Source: Bathymodiolus brooksi
Lineage: Eukaryota > Mollusca > Bivalvia > Mytilida > Modiolidae
Length of the DNA: 64,000 nt
NCBI GenBank assembly: GCA_963680875.1
Contig: OY804577.1
Coordinates: forward strand, 101,753,906 to 101,817,905
Direction of reading: 5' to 3'
Of the stretch, positions 46,301 through 56,000 are shown piece after piece. The notes beneath the pieces were generated by a model. That model was given only the letters and a program-made list of their open reading frames with translations, did not search any database and had not been told where the DNA came from. Each line of letters begins with the position of its first letter. The stretch's first letter is position 1. The position numbers were made by a program, and so were the translations under genes.

Positions 46301-48437
46301 ATGACTCTGATACAGAAAATTATCAGTCAGTGTGATGTCAAACATATTATGAAGTTACCGATAAAAACAATAGCTTCCGATTTGAAGGTCTTGACATCGT
46401 TATCACTAGTATCGCAGCAATACTAGTGATAATGCTTGCCTTGATCTTCAAAACGAACACTACTCTATAATTCTATATCTATTAAGGTCCTGCAATGTCA
46501 GTATTAGTTCTTCCATTTTATTTTAAAATTTCTAAAATACTGGTAGATTATTTTCATCATAATCAATAATGAAACCGATTCAAAATATAAGAAATGCTTT
46601 CAGTACATGCATGTGTACCTCTTCTAAAACCTTATCTTTTTCCAAAATTAATAACTTCTTTTCACTGTTCAGTAAATGTAATTTCTCTGCACTTAGTTCT
46701 TCTTGTATCCTACAAGAAAAAGGTAAATTACCAATCAATGTGACATGGATATGGTTAGTTTTGTAGAGTAGGTATAGAAAAAACAAAAAATATTTTGTTT
46801 TAGATTTGAAGATGAAACAAGTACATGTATATAAACATCAGAAAATCTATATAATAAAGTCAAATTTATCATTTAAAATAGACATGGTTCATATAGTTCT
46901 TCTATTTTTAGGTAAAATCTTGGTAACCATGGTTTTCTGTTTTAATAATGTATTGTTTATGCTTAAAAAATTTCACTAAGACTTTGACAATATTATTAGA
47001 ATCTAACTTTGTACCAGTATAACTTTATTTTCCAGAACTAATTGATGTCTACATAATAATATGTATAATAAACAACACAAAGAATGTGATTCCTAGATTA
47101 ATTTGTCAGATAAATAATAGTTTGTGTCGTGTTGTAACCATGGTAACCCTTATACTGTTAACTTTTTCATTTTCAACTGTTTCGAAACACCAATCATTCA
47201 GCTACTTACCTGAGAAGTCGCTCTGCTCCAATCAATTCAAATGCTGTTTTACCATACAATTTTTTATCTTCCAACATTCTGCTTAACATGTCTAAAAATA
47301 ATCATCAACATTCTGATTAGCATGGCTAAAAATAATCATCAACATTCTGTTAAGCACATCTAAAATTAAATACACCTCATTTTTCTACTAAGAATTGTTA
47401 AAAATAATCATCATAAACAATTTTCGTCTAGATGGTCGAATTTGATATTCATTTTTTTTTTTACACCTTTGTTAATTTCATAGCGGATATAACAAAACAG
47501 TTACTGCTGAGAAATTGAGAGGAAAATTAAGTGAATTAGGAAGGTTGATGCATAACATACCGGTAGCTAAAAGATATTCACCTTGATATATTTGGCAGGT
47601 AGTTGTATAATACTTGATGTACAACTGTTGAATATTTCCCATGGCCTGTTCTAAGTGTCCTTGCCATTCAGAAAAGTAAACAGCATATTGTTTTTTTACT
47701 CTTTCACCAAGATTTGAGTTCTCCAAATGTTCCTTAGCCTCAGCCACTTTGTTACGAGATATTGCTCTTAAGTCTAAAAATGGCTGTTGTTGATAATTAT
47801 ACAGTATTGCCAGTGATTCATGCAACTTTAACACTGCATCATCTTCATTTCTGTACACTTCTTTCATATCACACATTGTACTTGAATTGGTTCTAAGAAA
47901 TATCACATTTTTCAATCTGTCTTCACACTTCCCTACCTCGTCTTCCAGATTTTGTCTTCTTAGTTCACTCATATTATCAAAATATTCCTTTGTGTCTGGT
48001 TCTTCAAACAGTGTTGTCATTAGTAAATGTTCTTTGCAGATTTCCAGTGCTACAACAAAGTATCCCTCTAACTGATAACAAATTTCATCAAAATCGTAAT
48101 CAGGTCCCATATATCCAAGGTAAGCCCATAGTGATCGAGGTTCATCGGGCAGGGGAGGTAAGTGAGGAGAAAGTGATGGGTGAACCAGACACAAAATTCC
48201 ATGAATAGCTTTGATTTCATTGAAGGAAAACAGTCTGCTTCTACTATCATTATCTTCTAAATCACTGGCAACACGATTGCGCAATCGGCATGTGATGGCA
48301 ACTTTTCTGTTCAAATCATTCCAACTGATCATAAATATGTATCGTTTTGATAACTCTCCATCCGTTTTAAACAAATTTGGTTTGATGGGAACCCAGTCCT
48401 CCAAACTGTCCATTCTACATGTATCTTCCATATTCAT
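40091..48437 (-). CDS. WHAMM/JMY-type actin nucleation-promoting factor (9 coding exons, 787 aa)
   Basis: Activator of Arp2/3-driven actin assembly, linked in this family to membranes, microtubules and autophagy. Coding exons, minus strand: 48437-47561, 47291-47210, 46709-46619, 45714-45549, 44652-44483, 42787-42701, 42329-42234, 41586-41022, 40320-40091, totalling 2364 nt with all junctions in phase. The N-terminal WHAMM/JMY domain (about 13-292) has EDWVPIKPNLF, RYIFMISWND, VAITCRLRNR and PHLPPLPDEPRSLW. A coiled coil follows (293-520) with the family signatures DEIVFYDA and RRKLTTINKRRANLRNKK. Next come a Pro-rich segment 608-660, WH2 motifs near 690-705 (DLKALLAGKSQLKRVE) and 716-733 (NILKMVRNGIKLRPV), a connector helix 756-772 (LKLLHDRLNIINKF) and an acidic tail ending DTSDDGEFD. 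Vertebrate WHAMM and JMY have Trp in the tail; here it is Phe786. Two WH2 motifs and the length are closer to WHAMM, but an invertebrate single-copy parent of both is likely. Confidence 0.93.
40645..40885. repeat. Repeat fragment in JMY-like intron 8
   Basis: TACAGTGGATTTTTATAG with GTCCTTATAAGAGG and GTTGACTACTGTA at the far end suggests a MITE-like element with short inverted ends. Confidence 0.4.
41022..41586 (-). CDS. JMY-like exon 8 (Pro-rich region and first WH2)
   Basis: Acceptor CTTTTTCAG. Encodes basic/Ser linker, repeated PMAPPPP blocks ending in a run of about 14 Pro, and NGPPDLKALLAGKSQLKRVE, the first actin-monomer-binding WH2. Donor CAAG|GTATCT, phase 1. Confidence 0.95.
42234..42329 (-). 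CDS. JMY-like exon 7
   Basis: Acceptor CTGTTTCAG. Encodes KIEKKREEENCKSGFIIEER and KKAIDRIKMHKI, matching the ERQRTLDRLRTFK region of JMY. The donor ATT|GTAATT is weak at position -1, so its exact end is slightly uncertain. Confidence 0.8.
42701..42787 (-). CDS. JMY-like exon 6
   Basis: Acceptor AAAATTTTGCAG. Encodes TAIERQRRTKKERKIEEEDT and FRQHHAVQK, matching the basic HH-x-VQ region of the family. Donor CAGAAG|GTAGGT, phase 0. Confidence 0.92.
42918..44190. repeat. Dispersed repeat of the CTCACCTGG family in JMY-like intron 5
   Basis: Opens AGCTCACCTGGCCATAGGCC with CCGTCCGTCCGTT and ends GTGAGCGATACAGGCTCACC, giving inverted ends. Inside are tandem-like units with CCAAGATGG, ACATAGGACCCTATGG and CTCTGAAACC. 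It is related to the array at 17560-20105. Confidence 0.85.
44483..44652 (-). CDS. JMY-like exon 5 (DEIVFYD and KRRANLRNKK motifs)
   Basis: Acceptor TTCTGTTACAG. Encodes KEDEIVFYDAVEDSSQLSPD, then VRRKLTTINKRRANLRNKK, the most conserved part of the coiled coil. Donor AAAAAG|GTATTT, phase 0. Confidence 0.95.
45549..45714 (-). CDS. JMY-like exon 4 (coiled coil)
   Basis: Acceptor CCTTTTTTCAG. Encodes IASLDETPNIQKQLEYFETK through CQTKMESIKKNLK. The weak donor AAAA|GTATTG is chosen because it gives ESIKKNLKNKEDEIVFYD, equal in length to the same stretch in human JMY. Confidence 0.85.
46045..46225. mobile_element. MITE-like palindrome (CAGTCAAACCTG) in JMY-like intron 3
   Basis: The left end ACAGTCAAACCTGCTTTAGT pairs with the right end CATAAGACAGGTTTGACTAT in inverted orientation, about 180 bp overall. 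No coding capacity. Confidence 0.7.
46619..46709 (-). CDS. JMY-like exon 3 (coiled coil)
   Basis: Acceptor TTCTTGTAG. Encodes IQEELSAEKLHLLNSEKKLL through DKVLEE. Donor GAG|GTACAC, phase 0. Confidence 0.9.
47210..47291 (-). CDS. JMY-like exon 2
   Basis: Acceptor TATTTTTAG. Encodes DMLSRMLEDKKLYGKTAFEL and IGAERLL. Donor CTCAG|GTAAGT, phase 2. Confidence 0.9.
47561..48437 (-). CDS. JMY-like exon 1 (WHAMM/JMY N-terminal domain)
   Basis: ATG at 48437 (complement). One 877-nt exon holds nearly the whole N-terminal domain: DSLEDWVPIKPNLF to IYQGEYLLAT, as in human WHAMM/JMY. Donor ACCG|GTATGT, phase 1. A second ATG two codons on (MNMED) is an alternative start. Confidence 0.93.
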
Positions 48438-49995
48438 TTTGTAGGATCATCTACATATATCTATGTGCCACTTTGACATGTTCTTTGTTCTGAAACAAGT
48501 AAAACATTTTTTTAAAACATTGCTATAAATTTTGTGAATCAATATTTTCTATTGTTAACTAGTAAGAAGGGAACGGATTAATATAAGCGTTACGCTTGTT
48601 TCTGAATCCTATGTTTTATTGTATTATGAAACAAAAGTTTATATGTTATTTATCAATAAAATATGTTTAAATCAAGAAGGGATGTGGATGTAAATGAACA
48701 CGAGAGACTATCCAACATTACACTTAGACACAAATTAAAGCAAAGGAACAGCACTATTATTGCTGTTGTACATTTCAGTCACAGTTTGGAATATTATATA
48801 TATATGATATTTTAGATGTAAAAGTTCACCTTAACTAATTTCCAACTGCTTTCAATTTGACTATTGTCAATATTGGTTTCTTGTTCCAAGTACAGGACTA
48901 GACTCTAAGCCTAAGGATAGATAGAGTGTGTAAAAGTAAAGGGAGAATGTCTGCAACTGACAAGTTGTAAAAAATGCCATTATGCATTTCGTATAAAAGA
49001 ATTTGTCATGATACCAAAACAAAAATTGCTTCTTTCAATAAAGTGTTTGTTTTAACTGTTTTCACAATCACATCTTCCAAATACAAGACTAAACTCTAAG
49101 GTTAGAGTGTGTACTTTCCTTTTATCAAGAAACAAGATCTTAGAAGAACCTGCATATTCCCAACTGCCTGAGGGAACTCTGGGTATAGAAATTGGACCTA
49201 GAGTGATGATTGTCGATAGAGGGCAGAGTAATGGAGTTCAGCAGTTGCAGACATTTTATTGGCTTTGTTATTTATAGAAATTGGAGTAATCAACACATGT
49301 GACACGATTTATATTGACAACATACGTGTACATAATTTTGAGGCATGTTTATAATTGTAGCGTTGTTTTAGAGATTTCAGAATCAAAATAAATATATTCA
49401 TCATACTTTTGTGTCAAAGAAAATCAAGATGTATAACTTTACGAAATGCTGTCATAAAATATTGTAAACAAAGTAGAGATAAAAATCTTGATGAAAAGTA
49501 CGTTTGTAAAAATTATAAGACGATAATAATAGGAGTCAATATCGGTCTTCGTCAGTTTACTATGTGATAAAAATAATTTCTTTCTTTAAGATTTTCTACT
49601 AAATTTTTGTTTTTAACCTATCATTTTGTCTGAAGCAGAACCTTCCCAACTCCAATCAAAAAATGTAAACTTGTTGCACTTCTGGTACTGTCAGTCCTTT
49701 TATAATTTATCAAGCGTGTCATAGACACAGATACTAATAAAGCTAAATATAAAAGATAACTTAATTGCTGTCTATCATATTTATGAATTGGGATAATAAT
49801 TATGAATTGTCTAACATATTTTAATATTTTGTAATTATTTATTTGGATTTTGGAAAATGCACATATACGTTTTATAGTCATATCAAAATAAATAATAAAA
49901 ATTATCTTTTACATGACATTGTTTATGAAGCGCCAGAATCAAAACACAAAAAACAAAAAACAAACCCAGTTTACTGCACTAGGTCTACAGTGAAA
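48438..49995. promoter_or_regulatory. Divergent intergenic region between the JMY-like gene and gene 3
   Basis: 1558 bp separate the two start codons on opposite strands. On the minus strand, an acceptor-like TTGTTTCAG at about 48492 may mark a 5' UTR exon of the JMY-like gene, which would contain a short upstream frame (MSKWHIDICR, stop). Related strings at about 48890-48930 and 49075-49110 (AAGACTAAACTCTAAG type) form a weak tandem duplication. A block at 48685-48745 recurs at 53735-53840. A shared bidirectional promoter is inferred only from layout. Confidence 0.4.
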
Positions 49996-50039
49996 ATGGA
50001 AATAGATGAACCATTGAAATTGTTACAGAAAGCAGAACA
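49996..50039 (+). CDS. Gene 3 exon 1 (residues 1-15)
   Basis: ATG at 49996 is the first in its frame after upstream stops. Encodes [14 protein letters not shown] plus two bases, joining exon 2 as Q-LIEEQKSK. Donor AACA|GTAGGC is weak. Confidence 0.65.
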
Positions 50040-53000
50040 GTAGGCAGTTTAATGAAAGTCTAAGATTTTTTCTTCCGCTTCTTCATCCGCTTTTTCTCAG
50101 CGAAGCTTGTCCGGACCATAACTTTTTTTTGTCTTTCGAGATACTCAGATAGGTCAATGATATTTGGTATCACGTATGTGGGTGCATGACCATAAGGCGG
50201 TGTGTCGCGTACCGTAATGACCTTCGTTGGACCTTGACCTTTGACCTCAAGGTAAAAATAATTGTTTTTTAAATAGTATTTTCTTGTCTGGGCCATAACA
50301 TTTTGTCTTTCGAGATAGGTCAATGGTATTTGGTATGTGGGTGCATGACCATAATGCGATGTGTCATGGGACCTTGACCTTTGACCTCAAGGTCAAATAA
50401 TTGTTTTTTTAAATAGTATCATTCAACTCATAAAATGATATTGTTGTACAGATGGCTGCATTAAGGGGAGACACAAGTTTTAGGTATCTAAAACAGTTCT
50501 ACCTAGTTTTAACTTTATTTTAGAATTGACAATTGTGAAATCTCTCATTTTCTCATTTTAAAGCATATTAAAAACAAGTTTAATTTATTTAGATTGGCAA
50601 AATAGTGAAATAATGTTCCATGTTGCTATACTTTAAAATTTATTTCAACAATATTGAAGTTATATCTTATTCCAATAATGGCAATATAGGACCTACACAT
50701 GTATCTCTACGAGAACTTTACGAGGAAAAGACTCCGCACGTCTGAGTTTCTGCGTGAAGTTGGTAACCTCTTTGTGCCATCAGTATCTCGTACTGCAGCA
50801 TCCTCTGACTCGGATTAAACTTACCTAAGATCATGTGCTAGTGTTACAGTGTTAGTGTTAATGCTTTTTGGGAACTTTTTGTAGTGTGAAAACTCATTGT
50901 TTTGTTTATTTTGCATCAAATCATTCATAAAAAAATCACACTATTGAGCTCACAACGGCAATTTCATTGAAATATAGATAGTTGTCAGCTTTTTATTTCT
51001 TTCCGAATATTACAAAACCTAAAATATATTATATATTTAAAAAAAAAGACATATAAACACAATAATAATAATAATGAAAAACTGAGGCCGGATCGTCTGG
51101 GGCCGAAACGACTCGTAGTCCGACAGACCAAGTACATTTAATAGCTATTCTATGAAAATAAAATATATGTTCTTTATGAGAAATGTTCGCTTAGTCAAGT
51201 TTGTGCTTCAAACTGGCGTTGCAAGATTCTTGTACGGTTTACTGAAGCATATATCAAACATTTTTTCATCAAATTCATTTTCAAGACATTTATTTTAGAG
51301 AATTAAAGAAAACAGGTCCGAATATATTGTCTATATCCAGAATACGTAGCCTTTGCCTTTTGTTTCGGTTGGCTCATCTAGCCAAGACAGTCTTTTCAGT
51401 CCAGAACAAATCGCATCGGTGGAGTAATGGTTGGCGTGCTCGTCTCGAGTGCGGTAGATCATGGGTTCGAGCCCCGGTCGGGTCAAACCAAAGACTATAA
51501 AATTTGTATTTGTTGTTTCTCCGCTAAGCACACAGCATTAAGGAGAAAGAGCAAACATTGTTTGGCTCGGAATCAGAATAATGTGTCAAGAGTGGAGCTA
51601 CACGTCTACCCACGAACTGTTGTTTCACAGTGAGCTAGTACTATAAAAATCAACTCAGCGTGTTGGTCTAGTACACAGCGGACCTCATCATCATCTTATA
51701 GAAAATGTACTTGCTCTCCCCATGATATAGCTAAAAAATTGCTGAATTGGCGTTAAACAACAATCACCCACTCACTCACTCACATAGTCCGCAACAAATT
51801 GCCTGCTATGTACATCGGCTTGTCTGGAAAAAAAATTTAAGGGCGAAGAAGATGAAAAGAAGTTTTCTATTTCTTCATTTAAAGGGATATTAAAGCTCGT
51901 TTTAACATATATTTTTTCAACTCGCGACGAAGGTTGTTTCTTTTCAATTTAATTGTAAAAACAATCCAAAAATACTTTGCACGCCCATATAATCCCTAAT
52001 ATCGTTAAAATATCACTTAAAAGGGTCGAAATGAATTTTTGTCCAGGAAGCAAAAATTCAATTGATGGAAAAACCGCAAGATATGACAGAATTATCAACG
52101 AATTATGTCACTTTTACAAAGTTTCATTGATAAAAACCGGGTTAATGTTTCATAAATATCATTTATTGAACCAATTGCAAGTTTTCATGAGATACAAAAA
52201 ATTACCAAAATGAGCTTTGATATCCCTTTAAGTGAATGAAAAAATTCCTTCATACAAGTACAAATTCAAACAAATATTCAAGAAAGTTGGTCAAACTAAA
52301 GCTTTAGATCTTTAGATATATTCTCACGAATTTTTACTTTGTTGCTGTTCTTACTTGAACGATGAAAGTGAAAAACATACGCATCTCTGGTGGGCTGTTG
52401 GACTGTCGGATTTTAGCTACGCTCCCAAAATGGCAAATGCCAAAATTGAAAAAGGGAATAAACAAGCTTCTTAACTGCCAATTGTCAAATCGTTATTTTC
52501 TATCACTAGATATAACCACTCTATCTTTATTTAGGCTTATACAAAATGTAGTCTAGTCCTGTATTTGGAAGAAGAACCCAAAATATCTCTCACCTGGTAC
52601 CAAAGCGTCACAAATTGAATAAACCCCACCTTTCTTTCTACTTTTCACTTCAGATGCTGTTTTTGAAAATTTTTTGGCCTGTTGACACCATTCAGACAAA
52701 GACTATGACTGGAAGTGGAAGATTTGTTTGTATATTCCCACTCAAAAAATATTTGCTGCGGAGGGATTTTCGGTACTTACTGGAAATTATCTGTTTACTG
52801 TATGAATCTGTTCTGATGTGTTGCAAGAACTGATCAAACTTCTGGTCATATTACTCGTCCGAATAGTGTCAACAGGCCAAACAAATTTCAAAAACAGCGT
52901 CCGAAGTTAAGGGTAGAAAGAAAGGTGGGGTTTATCATCAAATTTATTCCATTTGCAACGCTTTGGTTCCCGGTGAGAGAAATTTTGGGTTATTTAGTTA

Positions 53001-56000
53001 TCGAAAATAACGATTTGAAAATTGGTAGTAAGAAACTTGTTTATTCCCTTTTGGTATTTTGTGATGGATAATAACCTCCCATTGTGTTCAGGTATTACAT
53101 TTAGAAGACAAGTATTGTCTGATCCTTGCCTTCGGTGTATTCACATGCTATTTCAATCAATTTTCGCCGAGATTGAACTACCACAGTACCATAGGACACA
53201 GTGGAAAGTGTTCAGGGACTGTACATTTAGAAGACAAGTACTTTTTAATTTTTGAAGTCGCTCATTACTAAAAATTTAATACAAGTGCACACTATGTTGA
53301 TTGATCAATTGAAATTCTTAATTATAAGAATTCAAAGAAATGAAATATCAACCTATAAATCTCTATTTCTATAGATTAATTGAAGAACAGAAGTCAAAGC
53401 CTGTGCTTGAGTTTCCCAGTGAAAACAAATTAACAGGTCTTTCAGGGAACCTTTTTAAATTATTGGAGGTAATATATTTCTCTTTGCATTCATTTGTATT
53501 TGTAGTATGATAACTTGTATGAAGAAGACAGAGGACTTTTGTTCTAACTCTAAAATGTGGATTCTTTACTCTAACTTGAGTTCATTTAATCCTTACTTCT
53601 TTTAATTAACTGACAGTGATAGTGGTGTGAAAATGCAGGAGAGTTTTAATTTTAACCAGTACTATTAAAAAGATCAGATTTAAAACTTAACTTATTATCA
53701 GTTGATTTTTTTTCCTTCAGAAAGAAAGGATATATGGATGTCAATGAACATGAGAGACTATCCAACATCACACTTAGACATGTCAATCAACATGAGAGAC
53801 TATCCAACATCACACTTAGACACAAATTAAAATAAAGGAACATCTCATTTATTGCTCTTCTACATTTGTATTGAGAATAAAAATCTGATTTAAATAGATA
53901 ATAGGTTCTATTTATCACAATATTCTTTACTTGTACGATATACATTTCAGTGCAAACCAAACATCAAAGGCCAATATTTAATAGAGGAAGCAAAGTTGAA
54001 GTTTGGTCAGTATTTAACACAGAACTCAGAAACATGGCCTTCACAAGAAGAAACAGGTATAAGTATATTAAAGTGATTTGGTCATAGCTATAATTTACGT
54101 TTGTCAGTGACTTGTGCCAGGTGGGTGTTTTTTTCCGGGTATTCCGGTTTCCCCCACCAATAAAACTGACCGCCACGATATAACTAAAATATGGTTGAAA
54201 GTGGTGTCAAGCATCATAAACCATAACCATATATATATGGCACCCATAAACATAGCCTTCTTATTAGGAGGGCCCGGGTGGCTCAACGAGTTAGGTAGTT
54301 GGATTACCTAACAACTCATACAAGCCTATCACCAATACGGCGTGGGTTCGCACCCGTGTTTGTAAATTACAAAAAAGGGTGCACTCGACTTGCAGCCGCA
54401 AGTGATAAAGTTTACCAGTTGCTTGCCCATGGTCGGTGGTTCTCCCCAGGTACTCCGGCTTCTTCCACCACTAAAACTGGTCGCCATGATATAGCTGAAA
54501 TATTGCTGAAAGTGGTGTTCAACACCAAAAATCAAATCAAATCATCTTATTAGGGAACAGGTATAAAAAGTTTATTACATTGATGCCTGTGAAATAAGGA
54601 AATTTCCAAATGAAGTAAAATCTGGTATTTCACTTCTTGACGTCACAATAAAAATATCTTTGAAGGGGTGACAACGAAAAGCAAGTTCCTTTTCTAACTT
54701 CTTATAAGCACAAGCAAAGGTTAAAAGCTATGTAATAAATAGTATAACTATTCTTTCATTACAGTATCAAAAAATAAATCGCCTGTAACCAAACGACTAA
54801 TTCAGTCAATATTTGACCTTTGAGTATTCATCATGTTTATGTGACTTTTGGGTATTCGTCATGTTTGTGTAACCTTTGGGTATTTAACTTTTTTGAACAG
54901 AAGCACAGTGTAAAGAGACGGAAGAGAAATGTAGACATGTAAAAGACAAGATAGAAGAAGAAAAGACACAGCTTGAAGCTTTATTAGAAATAGCAGATGA
55001 TGGTGAATGAAAAGATATTTTAAAAAACATTTTAAGACGTTTGTCATTATCACTATTCTCTCAACACTGAAAAATAAGTCGGGAGTCTAGCCCTAGCTAA
55101 GGTGTGCTTGAAATGTGAGAACATTTTTCAATGAACAGAGTTCTTGAAAAAAAAATTCTTGTGTCAGTCATTTGGTCTGATACCCTTTAGAATTTTGTCA
55201 GTCCGAATTAACTTTCAAAATTTTTTTTTTTTTTTTAATCAGAATGAAATAAGTAAACACATCAGTTGTATTATGTTTTAATTATACTCATTTCTAAAAG
55301 TTTCATCTTCACTCTGCTCAAACTCTGATTCACTATCAATCTCACCATTGCTGTTTACATCACTCTCATCCCTATTTTCCTCACTGTCTCTTTCCCCCTT
55401 CCTATTACTCTGGATTTCCCTCTCACTTTCAATCTCTGTCTCCTTACTTGCAATCTCTTCCACTTCTGGGTAATATTCTTGAAGACAAGTAACCAAACCA
55501 GTTTTACATCCCATCATATTAGAAGCCCCATCACAAGTCGCTGCAATCATATTGTCATAGGTTTTACTATGATCTAGTCCCTTTGCCTTGTCTAACTGGT
55601 TAAGCCATGTAATGTCAGATATTGGCCTATTTTTTTTTAATCAAGGCATGAACATTCCTAAATTTTAATTCAAGGTCTTTTCTGGTGTGCTCTTTAAGAG
55701 CCATGACAGTTTTATGAGCTGTTGTTTGTTGTGTCAATGCCTGTTTTTGTGATTCTATTACTCTAACTGCATCAATATGTACAAGAGACTTCTCATGGTC
55801 AGATACTGTACTGATTTAATAATTTTTGGAACCTGCGAAGAAAAGATGTTTTTTAATCGAGCCCTGCAAATTTTTAAAACTTATCCCCCTAATGTTCAAC
55901 ACAAATTTTGCAAGTCATTCCTTTTTCGTCGTCATTTTGTAGCCAAGGTATGTCTGTAGCCCAGCTGCTTAAAAATAACCTCTTCCTATAAGCTTCGTAC

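Noticed and set aside
46124..46426. 100-codon plus-strand frame
   Set aside because: Overlaps a MITE-like palindrome and has no protein features.
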